A stretch of DNA of 64,000 nucleotides from positions 322,554,709 through 322,618,708 of the forward strand of contig OV884056.1 in assembly GCA_930367215.1 (NCBI GenBank), read 5' to 3'. The translations under genes and the position numbers were made by a program. Positions within the stretch are counted from its first letter, which is position 1, and each line of letters begins with the position of its first letter. This document shows positions 35,126 to 46,160 of this stretch, piece after piece. The notes below the pieces were generated by a model. It worked only from the letters and a program-made list of their open reading frames with translations, had not been told where the DNA came from and made no database searches. Source of the stretch: Pollenia angustigena. Taxonomy: Eukaryota > Arthropoda > Insecta > Diptera > Polleniidae.

Positions 35126-35203
35126 TCTTTTGGACATTGGACCGTCACTGTAATCCACGGGCTGACATTTGAGATTGTAGCTAAGCCAACCCGCCATTAA
35201 ATG
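35126..35203 (-). CDS. ELOVL fatty acid elongase, short internal exon
   Basis: A 78-nt exon of 26 codons reading HLMAGWLSYNLKCQP...GPMSKR, matching the luminal loop of ELOVL proteins after the first membrane segments (family pattern: a Cys-Gln-Pro near the loop, then the R/K before the next helix). The acceptor is TTTTCAG just above 35203 and the donor GTAAGT at 35125-35120. Both boundaries are phase 0. It is separated from the upstream exon by a 99-bp intron (35204-35302) and from the downstream exon by 34,266 bp. The size contrast between the two introns is typical of transposon expansion in one intron. The exon is too short and lacks ATG context, so simple ORF calling misses it. Confidence 0.92.
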
Positions 35204-35302
35204 CTGAAAACAAACAAATAAAATGTGACAGTAAATTAGTTGCGAAACTAACAACACTGTGTTAATGGGTCCAATTTATAGCTAATTAACTAAAAAACTC
35301 AC

Positions 35303-35493
35303 CTCGTAAAACATGTACGCACTAATGGCAACTTGGAAAGCGTTATAAATAACAAGAGTACGTCTTAGTTGGAAGGGTTTACGATCACGCATAAATAGAG
35401 GGCCTATCAGCAGAACCCATGACAAGTATATGCCAACTAAGCCGAATGTATGTAGCGGGTTGTCCATTAGAGGAAAACGTTTGGCACGGGGAT
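35303..35493 (-). CDS. ELOVL fatty acid elongase, exon with the DPR...RKPFQL N-terminal block
   Basis: A 191-nt exon encoding the N-terminal part of the elongase. It starts within the codon for D of DPRAKRFPLM (phase 1, acceptor CATCTTTTAG at 35503-35494) and ends at FYE (phase 0, donor GTGAGT at 35302-35297). Visible family marks are the DPR motif, a hydrophobic first membrane segment (GLVGIYLSWVLLIGP), the RKPFQLR motif and a second segment ending YMFYE. An open frame continues upstream of the acceptor into the intron, but the poly-pyrimidine/AG context makes 35493 the likely boundary. The initiator exon, normally 10-30 codons in this family, was not identified with confidence in 35500-64000. 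All joins are in frame, so this is probably a functional gene. Confidence 0.92.
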
Positions 35494-36402
35494 CTAAAAG
35501 ATGCACAAAGTAAAAAAAAAATTTTAAAATCAATCGATCAATCCTTTGCTTGCTACACAAACAATATCAAGCTTTGCTTTAAGTTATTTTCCTACAGCTA
35601 ATAAATTGATAGTGCTCATATCTATACTTAAGAAATTGTAATAAAAAGTACTTTACCTAATTATACAAGTGATGTCACTTATTTTTTTAATTCTATTTAA
35701 AATATTCCGTTAATAAAAAAACAAAAAAAATAAAAAAATTATGCAATGAAAAATAATGCAAATCCTTATCCGTGTGCTATCAAGTCATTTGCCTGTCATT
35801 GCCCGGTTTCTACAGCTGGTAATCATATATAAACCCTGTTCTGATTACAACATGGATTTGTAGGTTTTTGTGTCGGAAGAAGAAGGCTCTTCTTCAAGTA
35901 AGCCATCGACCATTCTTGCAATTTAAGTTGCAGCAATTCTCGAGTTTATTGGTGAGAGGGGTGAGAAGATTGGGGAAGAGTACTCAGTTTCATGTACTCT
36001 GCAATTCTGTTTTGTTATTCTCACACTTTTTAACTTAAGGTTAGCTGCCAGTGTATTTGTATTTGTATATAAAATATAAAAAAAGGAGAAGAGTAAATAC
36101 AAGATTAAAATTCAAGAATTGCTAAAATAGAATTTCATAGTCTGGACACTAATGCAATTTCAAAGCAGAATTTTAAAAAATTGCAGCTACAAAAATTGCA
36201 AGTCGAGCAAGCATAATAACAGCTGATCTAAACAATTTCCTTTACAAAATAAATTATAAGATACTTTTAAAAAAAATTTTAAGCATATATTAAAAAAAAA
36301 AAACAAAACAAAAAGACTGGAATTACCACAAATGCTGTTGCCAAACGGCTTAAATCATGAATTTAAAATAATAAAAACAAGTAAAAAATTTGAATTCAAA
36401 GC
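35494..36402. other. Sequence upstream of the visible elongase exons
   Basis: Intronic if the gene's first exon lies further right. The polypyrimidine tract and acceptor for 35493 are at 35494-35520. 36310-36360 shares a short repeat with 29930-30000. No first exon or promoter could be identified. Confidence 0.4.
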
Positions 36403-36878
36403 AAAAAATTATTAATTAGTATTGTGGTTATTTTGTTGAACTATTTATGGTTTTTAATCCAAATTTTCAATATTTTTAATTAGGCTTAAGTTCATGGAAT
36501 TTAATTTTCATTAAATTATTTTTATGAAGAAAGGAATTTTACAACATGAAAATTAATCAAAATTGTTATTGATAATCTTTCATTCTTGACGTGGCTCGGG
36601 CTCGAACGGCAAATCCATCTGAGGAGATCGAGTGGTTGCGATCGAAACATGTCATGGTAACCTGCCGGCCAGGGTTCGAGCCCGAGCCACGTCAAGAATG
36701 AAAGATTATCAATAACAATTTTGATTAATTTTCATGTTGTAAAATTCCTTTCTTCATAAAAATAATTTAATGAAAATTAGATTTCATGAACTTAAGCCTA
36801 ATTAAAAATATTGAAAATTTGGATTAAAAACCATAAATAGTTCAACAAAATAACCACAATACTAATTAATAATTTTTT
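36403..36878. mobile_element. Palindromic (head-to-head) tRNA-derived SINE
   Basis: Two 205-bp arms (36403-36607 and 36674-36878) are near-perfect inverted copies, differing at about two sites, around a 66-bp loop. The right arm plus loop is a plus-strand SINE with the head segment 'ctgaggagatcgagtggttg' and B box GGTTCGAGCCC at 36673; the left arm is the same body reversed, cut at the B box. The outer 12 bp (AAAAAATTATTAA) are also inverted, so no direct target duplication flanks it. Confidence 0.88.
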
Positions 36879-37018
36879 TATTTAAATTTCGGAATTTTTG
36901 TTTTTAAAAAAATTGAAAAATGCAGCTATGCTTCTAAGTTTATACAGTCATATGCAAAACAACATTGCAAACAAAACAAGCTATAAATGATTAAAATCTG
37001 TTAAAAACTTTTGATTTA

Positions 37019-37104
37019 ATGTATTCACAAAAGACGAAAAATTTATATGGCGGTTTAATAAAATTCTTAAATTAATTAAAATTTTTCGTCTTTTGTGAAT
37101 ACAT
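37019..37104. repeat. 86-bp hairpin
   Basis: Perfect 26-bp inverted arms ('atgtattcacaaaagacgaa' outer 20 bp and complement) with a 34-bp loop. Probably a miniature foldback element. Confidence 0.85.
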
Positions 37105-37337
37105 AAAATCAATGTGTACTTGTGTACTTTTTTCCATTTTGATAACTTTTTTTCGACACAAAAATAACCAATTTTTTGTTCTGGAACAAGAACAACCCGA
37201 TCTGCTTTTTTGACCCATTAAAATTGTCTGTGGTATTTGTGCATCATTTTTTTAAAAGCTTAAAATTCAACGGACTATCAACTTTACCATATAAGGCATA
37301 TACTTTGAAGTGCAGATGCCCATTATCTGCTACTCTT

Positions 37338-37521
37338 ATGGCCGTTTTCTCATTACACGATTATCTCTTTTCCCAACGAAGAACTGCACATTAAAGAAAT
37401 TTGGTTTTCTCAATGTCTCATTTGAGAAACCCAAAATCGTTAACGGACAGTTTATCGCTCCAATAAATTTTTGTTGACATTAGGTAACAGCCAGTTTATC
37501 GATACATTGAGAAAATGGCCA
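37338..37521. mobile_element. Possible small MITE with ATGGCCGTTTTCTCA ends
   Basis: ATGGCCGTTTTCTCA at 37338 and TGAGAAAATGGCCAT near 37521 are inverted. The inner phrases 'gacattaggtaacagccag' and 'tttatcgatacattgag' recur at 47444-47480. Confidence 0.5.
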
Positions 37522-38075
37522 TTAATGCTTCAAAGGTCTAACTGAAACACTTTTCTAGATTAAGGGTAAGGTCAAAGACCCAACCGATCAGATCCCGTTT
37601 AATATGATTATATTTGCTCCGGGCAAAAAGCATCTATATATAAAATGTCTACCGCATAATTTAGCTCAATTTTGCACTTACTTGTAAGAGCTCTCTATAA
37701 AAAAGGTTGAAAGCTCTACCTCAAAAAGTTTTTAAAATTAAAAATAAAAGTTAACTTTGTATAGGAGGTGCCACTTCCACTAAAAGTTTCGGAAAATAAT
37801 ACAAAAAAAAATCTGTCCTGCGGGTTATGAGCCTACAAGATGCAAACAAACACTATTTCTTATTGAGACACACCATTTTTAAACTGAAGTGCCAATAAAA
37901 TTGTACTTTTGATACAAACTAATTTTGGTTACTTTTTTCGCTTTTGGTTACTTTATTTTTACATTTTGGTAACAAATTTTTTTTGGTCGTGGCAACGCTG
38001 GTTACGAGACAGATGAGCTTCCAAAAATACACATACATATATATAAAACAATAATAAGACACTATCATTTAACCC

Positions 38076-38185
38076 CCTTATTCATAAAAATATTTCAGTT
38101 TTATTAAAGGTTAATTAAACAAATTTTCATATACAATTCGTCTTATAAACCTGTTATAAGCATGGAATATTGTTTATGAATAAGG
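38076..38185. mobile_element. 110-bp MITE with CCTTATTCATAAA ends
   Basis: CCTTATTCATAAA and TTTATGAATAAGG bound the element. The related terminus CCGTATTCATAAAAA bounds the disrupted host element at 52126-54984. Confidence 0.7.
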
Positions 38186-38480
38186 CCTTAAATGTTTAAT
38201 TTGTTAGTACAAATAATGTAAAATCTAAAAAAAAAAAAAATTACACGAACTTATTGTACGAGAATCAGTCAAATACGAAATCTTATAAGATTAACATACA
38301 TGTTACCCTTGTTTAACATTAAGAATAATATGAAAAAATGTGTTCTCTCTTTCTGTCGACGTTCTCTCAGATATTATCTCGGTTGTAGACCTAGTGTTAG
38401 GTATTCTGTATAACATAAGCCATGCGAGAAAAGATCGCTTTAAAAAGTAAATCGCAATATTTATATATTGTTTATATGTA

Positions 38481-39104
38481 AAGGGTGTTTTTTTTGGAGT
38501 GATACAGCTTTGAGCTGGCATCACTGCTTTATTTGACCACCCATTTAACAGCTGATAGTTGCTTTTTGTTTAGTTTGCTTTGACATTTCATTATGGATCG
38601 ACTGACACCAGAGCAACGCGTGCATATTGTTGAAATTTTTAATCAAAATAATTCGGCGAATGAGCTGAATCACAAATTGATATTGATTTAGAGTTTCCAT
38701 TCAAAATTTTATGTTATGATGAAGTCCATTTTTGAATTGAATGGGTACGTAAATAAGCAGAATTATCGCATTTGGAGTGAGGAGAATCCACAAGCTTTTG
38801 TCGAAAAACCATAACATTCACAGAAAATTACTGTTTGGTGAGCTTTATGGGCTGGCGGAGTCATTGGCCCATATGTCTTCAGAAAAGATTATGGCCAGAC
38901 TGCGAAAAGTTGTTGAAGATGTGTATTCCAGATTGCGTTTTCTATTCGCCAGCCGTGACGGGCACATTGCCGAAATCATATTTAAACATTAATGGCATAC
39001 AATTCTATCTATCAATCCAATAAAGACAGTTTCATTGATATCAAAAATATATTACTATGTTTTATTATGATTTAAACTTGTATCACTCTATAAAAAACAC
39101 CCTT
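38481..39104 (+). mobile_element. Tc1/mariner-type element, internally deleted
   Basis: Ends AAGGGTGTTTTTT... and ...AAAAAACACCCTT followed inward by GAGTGATACA/TGTATCACTC lie between TA dinucleotides (38479-38480, 39105-39106). At 624 bp it is about half the length of an autonomous copy. A second relic sits at 56507-56936. Confidence 0.88.
38593..38992 (+). pseudogene. Mariner-type transposase remnant
   Basis: Starts MDRLTPEQRVHIVEIF, the typical helix-turn-helix start of this transposase group. It jumps after a deletion into a catalytic-core piece (near 38720-38812: DEVHF-like, LNGYVNKQNYRIWSEENPQAFVEK), then, after loss of most of the DDE core, into a C-terminal segment ending in RDGHIAEIIFKH and TAA at 38990-38992. 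Frames are shifted between pieces. Non-functional. Confidence 0.85.
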
Positions 39105-39106
39105 TA

Positions 39107-40299
39107 TATAATATACATACTTCATAAGAGGGGATTAAAATTGTTGCTGGCAATGGTTAATTTTCTTTATTGGTTAATTTTTCTTTATTTTTCTTTAATC
39201 CTTAAGTATTTTAAATGGCTGACAAGTTGTTTCAAATAAAATACAGTCTTAGGGCTAAAAAATCAGAGCAAGTTTAAAATGTATTTAAACCAACAAATCT
39301 ATAAATCAAAAATCATCTTTAAGCGCATTAAATTGGGCGTTAAAATTACCAATACACCCCATATGAATTTGATAAGATTTATCGTAGTGCTGCCACATGT
39401 TATTTTTTTAACAACATATAATACATGGGACACTGGTTTATAGCTGTTGAATTTAAACTACATATAAATTCAAGTTTAGTTCAACTAAGCCAGCGCTTAA
39501 GCCATCAGTGATTTATTAGCCATTAGTCTAAAGCAAAGTTACTCTAACTAACACAATTTGTCATTCACGGATGCATACGCAATTGTTTTTATATTATTTT
39601 CTTAAGGTTTCAATTGAGTGACCATAATAACAACTACAACAGCACTTCGATGGTGGGTAATCAATACTATCTACCGGCTTATTGTAATATCTTTGTGGAC
39701 AAACAATAGTTGTTGCTGTTCTACGGAAGTACAAAAATTTTTAAGAATTTCTGGCAACAAAAAGCAACAAGTAGCAAACAATATATTTCAGTGAGTACAG
39801 ATGTGGTTTTTATTAACCGAGTTGTAGATACAAGTACAGACTTTTTTAATAATAATTTTTAATATTAATGATTGTTGTTAGCTATTGACAAAAACAAAAA
39901 TCACTGAAACACACACACACAGACACAGGCACAGAAGAATTATGATAAAGTCAGTAGTCGCAGTTGTAGTGGAAGTAGTAGAGCGCGTATAATAAAAAGT
40001 AATTAAATCACTTTTATTAACTTAAATACGTTTTAATGATGTTTATAATTGTTTATGAAAACAAATCAAAAACAAAAAAAAATTAAATGTACAACAAACA
40101 AAACCAAACCAAACAAGAACATCTTATAACCATTGACATTTGCAAGGTTGTTAAAAACATTTAAAATAATTTTGTAGGTACATATTTGTCATTTAGTATA
40201 TTTTGCTAATTAAAAAGTTTTTATTTCTCTGTCTTTTGTCCCATTTCATTTTGGGGAGAAATTCTTGTTTGTGTGAAATTTACATTCAAATAATAAAAA
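39107..40299. other. AT-rich, nothing recognised
   Basis: A short (ac)n tract occurs at 39910-39921. No host exon or element boundary was found. Confidence 0.4.
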
Positions 40300-40795
40300 C
40301 AAGTAACGAAGTATGCTTATGTAGTCGGTTAAGCACAGCTATCGAGGCAAAATTTCAAGAGTGTAATCTATTTAGGACCCATGGGCAAGCATGGACCGGC
40401 CAGAACAAACTTATGTTATAAGGTTAAGATTCATGTAAAACTTCTTTGTAACGAATATTATTTAGATTTCATCATATATATGAGATAAATGTGTTTGCCA
40501 TTAAATGATTTTAGGATGGGCGCTTATATGGGAGCTATGCTTAACTTTGTCCCTACTAGGACAACATTTGATCATGACATAGTAGCTTTGGTAAAAGTTA
40601 GTGTTGTCAATTCGTATGTCAATGCCAACATTTGTAAGGAAGTTGTGGTATTAAAACCTATTTTCGGGGCTAGTATTTATTTGTATGGGAGCTATAGTCA
40701 TATATGGATCTAAAAGGTCCAATCTGTGAATAGTATTTTAAGGTTTAAGAAATACCAGCACAAACGCATGATATCCTCTCCACAATAGTGTGGCT
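40300..40795 (-). mobile_element. HINE-like element, subfamily III, degraded
   Basis: On the minus strand the 5' end CCACACTATTGTGGAGAGGA then TATCATGCGTTTGTGCTGG (40795-40757) matches 51703-51742. The 3' end has a remnant of the hairpin and ...ACTTG at 40300-40303 followed by T's. 'atatgggagctat' phrases are in the body. Confidence 0.65.
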
Positions 40796-40991
40796 AATGC
40801 TATATTCAAACGTCGATATAAACCAATCGTTTCTCTCTCTGAAACTAGATATTCAATATGCTGCTCATACGACTCATTTTTGTTTAATTTTGACATTTTT
40901 TTTCTGTTGTTAGTGTTATTTTATTTGATTTTATTTGAAATAGACAAATTGTTATTTTATATTTATGTTTTATATGTATCACTTTATTTTA

Positions 40992-42284
40992 TGATACCCC
41001 CCACCACAATTAGTTGTGAAGATGGTATATTAAGTATGTCATTCCGTGAGAAACTTTTTTAATATTCATCTCAGACCCCATAAAGTATATATATTCTGGG
41101 TCCTTGAGTAATTCTAAGTCGATTTAGCCATGTCCGTCTGTCCGTCTGTTGAAAACACGCTCACTTTCGAAAAACTCAAAAGAAATAAACACACTGGGTG
41201 TCAAACTGCTTGTAGTTATCCTAAGCACTATGGGATTGAAATTCAGCAAAACCCGTTTAGTAGGATCAGAGCTATGAACCAAAATGTGGAACCATCACCT
41301 AAAAAAAATGATAATTTTGTTACAAAAACTAACATAAATAGTGGAATAATGCACAGAATGACATAAGAGCAAGAGAATGAGCAAGAATTCGTCTTATTCA
41401 ACTGGAAATCACGCTGTAAAATTTTTTGAAGATCGGTCCATAATTTACCCTAGGTCCCATATCAACCCTACTCCTGGAAAACAGTTTAGTACGCGTAAGA
41501 CCATAATAATAATAATGTTATCATAACAAAATTTGGCTCGTCACAGTTTTATAGGACTAGAAATGATACTGTGAAGTTTCGTGAAGATCGGTCCATAAGT
41601 TACCCTAGGCCCCATATAAACCCTACTTCCGGAAAACAGTTTAGTACGCCTAAATCCGTAAAAAATAATGCTATCATAACAAAATTTAGAACATCCATCA
41701 CAGTTTTATAGAACTAGAAATGACACTGTGCAATTTGGTGAAGATCGATGCATAACTTACCATAGGCCTCATTTAAAGCCCACTCTGGTAAAACAATTAA
41801 ATACGCTTTAAACTTTCTTCCAGTTTAGCTTCATATGGATAGAATAAATGTTATGCAATTTTGTGATATACGGTCCATAATTTACCTTCGATTCTATTTT
41901 AGCAGCCTTCTGAAATTCACTGCAAACGCTTAAACTAATTGCACCGCTGTATTGAAATTTATGTTTTTTAATACCAGAAATCGTTCTGCAGAATTTGGGA
42001 TGATTGGTTCATAGCTTACCATGGCTTTTATATAATTTGTTCTCCTAAAAATCATTTAAGTTCAGCTTAAACTGATATTCTACTCAAGCTTTTTAAAATT
42101 GATTCTAATTGTCAGTCAATAATTTTATATAGGTCTAAGCCGCAACAAATTTTAATGCAGATGTCTGTTTTTACAAAGATTATAATAATAAATATATATC
42201 ATACAGATATGACTCCTAAAACATTCGAAGTGTCGATGGAGGGTATCAAAGATTCGGTACAGCCGAATATAGAACTCTAACTTG
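40992..42284 (+). mobile_element. HINE/DINE-1-like element, subfamily II, most complete copy
   Basis: 5' GATACCCCCCACCACAATTA then GTTGTGAAGATGGTATA; 3' TGGAGGGTATCAAAG, hairpin ATTCGGTACAGCCGAAT, ATAGAACTCTAACTTG ending 42284. The body has three or more 165-bp tandem units ('gatcggtccataatttaccc', 'cccatataaaccctact', 'ggaaaacagtttagtacg'), an arrangement known for HINE elements. Confidence 0.9.
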
Positions 42285-42289
42285 TTTAA

Positions 42290-42525
42290 CATAAATTTTT
42301 TGTTTGTTTTTGTTTTGAGAGCTTGTTCAGATAAACTAACGATAACGCTAAAAACCCAAAATCGGAGATGATAGTACATTCTTCCTGTCTCGCAGCACGT
42401 TTTAAAATGAAACGACCTATTTCGCTGTCAAAATTTTGTATGGCAAAACATGTTATTTCAATCATGATGGGGCGTGAAACAGAAATGGGAGAGCGAAACA
42501 CGAATATTGCTGTCCGTGTGAACAT
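42290..42525 (-). repeat. Partial inverted copy of the 11680-12148 repeat
   Basis: Shares in inverted orientation 'catgttcacacggacagcaa', 'tattcgtgtttcgctct', 'caaaattttg' and 'gtttatcgttagtttaa'-type blocks with 11680-11900. Its right edge is the insertion site of the SINE dimer. Confidence 0.85.
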
Positions 42526-42536
42526 GTTATAATAAA

Positions 42537-42829
42537 TTATTAGTATTGTGGTTATTTTATTGAACTATTTATGGTTTTTAATCCAAATTTTTAATTAGGC
42601 TTAAGTTCATTAAATTTAATTTTCATTAAATTATTTTTATGAAGAAAGGAATTTTACAACATGAAAATTAATTAAAATTTATTGATAATTTTTCATTCTT
42701 GACTCAATCTGGGCTCGAACCCAGGTGTTTACGGACAGGTTACCCTGACATGTTTCGATTGCAACCACTCAATCTCCTCAGAGGGCTTGCCGTTTAACAC
42801 TCGCAGCCATCGACGACTGCTGACGTCAT
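42537..42829 (-). mobile_element. tRNA-derived SINE unit (tRNA-Ser-like head)
   Basis: On the minus strand the head starts GCAGTCGTCGATGGC, then TGCGAGTGTTAA, close to the acceptor stem and A box of serine-type tRNAs (GCAGTCG..TGGC..GAGTGGTTAA). About 75 nt later comes the B box GGTTCGAGCCC (42721-42711). Downstream are an AT-rich body of about 170 bp and a tail ending ...CACAATACTAATAA. Head residues are diverged and carry insertions, so it is not a functional tRNA. Related pieces: 36403-36878, 43117-43305, 28484, 5630. Confidence 0.8.
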
Positions 42830-42990
42830 TAGTCAAACATCAATCCTTAAACCAAATTGTATTCAACCTTTGGTAGATCGAAATTTGCTTTGAATGATTA
42901 TCTATTTTAATTTATTTTAACATGTTATTCCTTTACTTCTGTTTTTTCGTACTTTTGTCAAGAATTCTTCTTGAAGTTCAAAGTACATAT

Positions 42991-43035
42991 TTTTTTTTTT
43001 TTTGTTTTTTCATTTTTTTTTTTTTTTTTTTTTTT
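42991..43035. repeat. Poly-T tract in the SINE-dimer linker
   Basis: Runs of 16 and more than 20 T separated by 'gttttttca'. On the element's strand these are A runs, as left by a tailed transcript. Confidence 0.85.
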
Positions 43036-43501
43036 GTCTTTCTTATTCTTGTTGACCTTTTCAGCACAACTTGAAGGACAAATGCAAACATAGAGCTCGT
43101 GCCTTAGCTTTAACAATTATTAGTATTGTGGTTATTTTATTGAACTATTTATGGTTTTTAATCCAAATTTTTAATTAGGCTTAAGTTCATTAAATTTAAT
43201 TTTCATTAAATTATTTTTATGAAGAAAGGAATTTTACAACATGAAAATTAATTAAAATTTATTGATAATTTTTCATTCTTGACTCAATCTGGGCTCGAAC
43301 CCAGGGTTATAATAAAAATAGAATCGGTAGGAATTTATGGGTACACAAAACTGAGTCTGAATTCATTTGTTTAGTTTTATCCAAACAGAAATTTAAAGTA
43401 TTTTAATATAAGCCGGGCCTATGAACTTAATTAGTAAAGGCAGTTTTTAATTTTTTGAATGTTTTCAGAAAACAATAACAACTTAAGCTTATTCACATAA
43501 T

Positions 43502-44225
43502 CACCCCTATCGTGAATAATTTTTCCCTCGTAATTTTTCCCCTTTTCACATATTTGCGATCATGAACAACTCCCATGAAAAAATGTAATTCAAAGAAGAA
43601 TAATAACGTGAAAAAATGTTCACATGAAAAAATTCCCCTTATCGTGAAAAATTTTTTTCCTAGTAATTTGTTCACATTTCCCTTAGATGTTCTCACTTTA
43701 TTTTTGCTAGGGAACAGAACATGTATGTAAGTTGCTCCTCCTATAACTCGAATATTATGGGTTAATAAAGTTAATAAGGCACAAACCGATATATTGCTCA
43801 ACAAAATGCATAACAACAGGTCGATTGCCTGCGGATTTGTGAAGCTTTCGATTGACTTGGTGGCAGAATTTTGGAAAATATTTATTTAATATTTTGCTTT
43901 ATTATTTTAACTTTTCTTTAAAATATATACTTGTATACAAGGCGAATTCATTTTTCAGGTGGCATTGAAAGCACAGCTGTGCTACTTTTTTTTTAAATTA
44001 GAGAGAGGAATGTCTAAAGTTACTTGTGTTTTTGACATATCGGCCAACGAAAGCAGCAACAAAATACATTGCTGTGTTTTTGGTGTTGTTACTTGATGTA
44101 GTATATTTTTGAACAAAAATTTCATTGATTTTAAATTTTTTTAATCTTTCTTCTTTTTTTTACATTCACTGGGAATGAAAATTTCATGGGAACAAAAATT
44201 CCACTTGTTATTCATGATAGGGGTG
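43502..44225. mobile_element. Inverted-repeat element with CACCCCTATCGTGAATAA ends
   Basis: CACCCCTATCGTGAATAA (43502) pairs with TTATTCATGATAGGGGTG (ending 44225), one mismatch in 18. Subterminal words 'cccttatcgtgaaaaatt', 'tttttcccctt' and 'catgaaaaaattcc' repeat the theme. No target duplication was confirmed. Confidence 0.7.
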
Positions 44226-45888
44226 TATGTGTATTTTTCATGTGGATTGTCACTTTTTCACATGTTAAATCTGTACATATCGTCCGAGCCGCTGTAAACA
44301 ATATCATGTGTGGTTTCTCTGTGTTCAGTACATATGAAATTTTTTTTTTTTTAGAACGAGTTCTATATTTTCTTTTTCAAGACTAAGTTGGTACGATCAA
44401 TTCCCTGAGCACAAAACTGTTGCCAATTTGATTATACTTGAACACATTCTCCAACTATTTTCTGCTTCTGGCCGGTTTCAGTTAGTGTTTATCTCTATCA
44501 GACAAATCTTCGAACCAAAATTCCGTCGTGGACATGTTAAACTTTAATTTTATTATCAAATCAGTGAAATTAACAATAGTACTTTTTTTTATCGAATATG
44601 CGCCATAAAACCAAATAAAAATTCGTTTGATCAGCCAATTTGACTTCAGTCGAAAATCGAATTAAATTTAGAATAGGCACCAAAAGTGCTCCATGAGCAA
44701 TAATCTTGGAAATAATTATGCACTCAACTCTCAAATTTGATTGACAGGTCCACATGTAGACTGCAGCAACATGTATGTGCACATATGCACATTTATTGCG
44801 AAATAGTTCTTTAAACATTGTCAATATGAATATTATGTTTTTTTTTTTCAAAAAAGTGTTGATCAAGTGCGATATATATATGGGAATTTAAGAGGTAAGT
44901 TTCTAATGTGTTATTAAGAAGTAAGTGACTTTTTGTGCAGTTTTTCTAAGGCTGGAGTGGACAATACAGTATACCTGTGGACAAAAAATTTTATTTCCAG
45001 AGCCAAAAGGAATAATTTTTTCAATCAACATGATTTGGACAAAGACTGATGCCCAATTTTCAGGATAGTATTTAAATCTATATTAAGTTAATTTTCATAA
45101 CAAACTTAAATCGTATTTAAATACAGATTGGTTTTTGAGTTTTATTTGAAAAGTCTTATTAAATTAAGATAAAAGTATGGTAGCACTACTAAATACAAAG
45201 AAAAAAATATAAAAAAGTGTATTTATTTACAAGGTGGTCTGAAAAAACAGCTGACTGTTAATGCTTTGCCTGTTGCTGTTGTATTGTTGTGATATTGAGG
45301 CCACCTTGCTAAAATATTACAATGGAAACTTAAGTTGAAATTAAGTGTACCACATCGGTGAATTAACTTTCACTTAAGTTTTTAGTGAAGAAGAGAATTT
45401 TGTATTTTGTATTTAAAATGTGTTTTAATGTCAATTCTGAAAATTGGCCATAAGACGTGTCTTAAGATAAAAATTATCCATTTTCATAAAAAATTTCTTT
45501 TTGAGTGCTATTCTTCCAAACTTTTGAAAAAAGCTGCTATATGAAAATTTTGCTGCTAAACCGAAATTTGTAATGTTGAAATTTATGGTGGTTTCTTTTC
45601 TGAGAAAAATGTTGCATTAATGTTACATGTTCTACATTTCTGTGTTCGTTTGTACAAAAAATACAACTTTGGGAAAAATTTTCAAGTTCTTTTGTGAATA
45701 TGTTGACAAAAAAAGTTGCATATTTTACCCTTACTTTAACTTAAGGTGTTCATACTGCCCTGCTCTACAACTTTGGTACTTACTACTTTGTTGGTACAAC
45801 AAATGTTTTATTTTGTTTGTCATAATTCATACCGCTCAATATTTTGTAAAAAATTTGTCTTAAAACAAAATATAAAATTATTAAGACA
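44226..45888. other. Mostly unassigned; possible MITE debris
   Basis: 'gcccaattttcaggatagt' (45050) and 'ctgaaaattggccat' (45437) are inverted partners. 'caaggtggtc' (45230) and 'ggccaccttg' (45299) form another pair. Neither has a confirmed target duplication. Confidence 0.35.
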
Positions 45889-46160
45889 TAAAAATCAAAA
45901 AAGTCTATTTATATTATAATCGTTTTAATTTTTATAAGCCATTAGTTTTGTTAATATTTGTGTCCAATCCGTAATAGCTTTAAAAATCGCTCATAAGTAC
46001 ATTAATGATGAAAGTGTAATAGTTGTAAATAAAAGCACTAATTGTGTTCTATTGAAATTGCACAACATGTAACACTTCGAGTGATTATAGATAACATTAG
46101 AAAATGTTACATGTGTATACTGTAACATATTTTTCTCAGAAAAGAAATGCCATTAGTTGT
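45889..46160 (+). repeat. Dispersed repeat, copy 2 (pair with 366-648)
   Basis: Same orientation and order as the copy beside the ELOVL exon, about 90% identical, ending near 'aaaagaaatgccatta'. The exon itself is not included. Confidence 0.8.

Larger units (their letters stand above)
42537..43305 (-). mobile_element. Dimeric SINE insertion with 11-bp target duplication
   Basis: GTTATAATAAA occurs at 42526-42536 and 43306-43316, exactly at the two edges. Inside, 42537-42725 and 43117-43305 are identical over 189 bp in direct orientation. Read on the minus strand: a 5'-truncated SINE unit starting at the B box, a linker of 287 bp with poly-T tracts, then a full unit with its tRNA-like head. 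An 11-bp duplication excludes LTR integration (4-6 bp) and suits LINE-driven insertion. Joining the flanks restores a continuous host repeat. Confidence 0.88.

Noticed and set aside
42711..42829. Functional tRNA-Ser gene
   Set aside because: A and B boxes are recognisable but the arms do not fold into a cloverleaf and extra bases interrupt the head; it is a SINE head.
42537..43305. Terminal-repeat retrotransposon (LTR/TRIM) reading of the identical 189-bp ends
   Set aside because: The ends do not start TG or end CA, the target duplication is 11 bp, and the repeats carry a tRNA B box and SINE tail.
45230..45308. CAAGGTGGTC...GGCCACCTTG mini-element
   Set aside because: No target duplication and only about 10 bp of inverted repeat.
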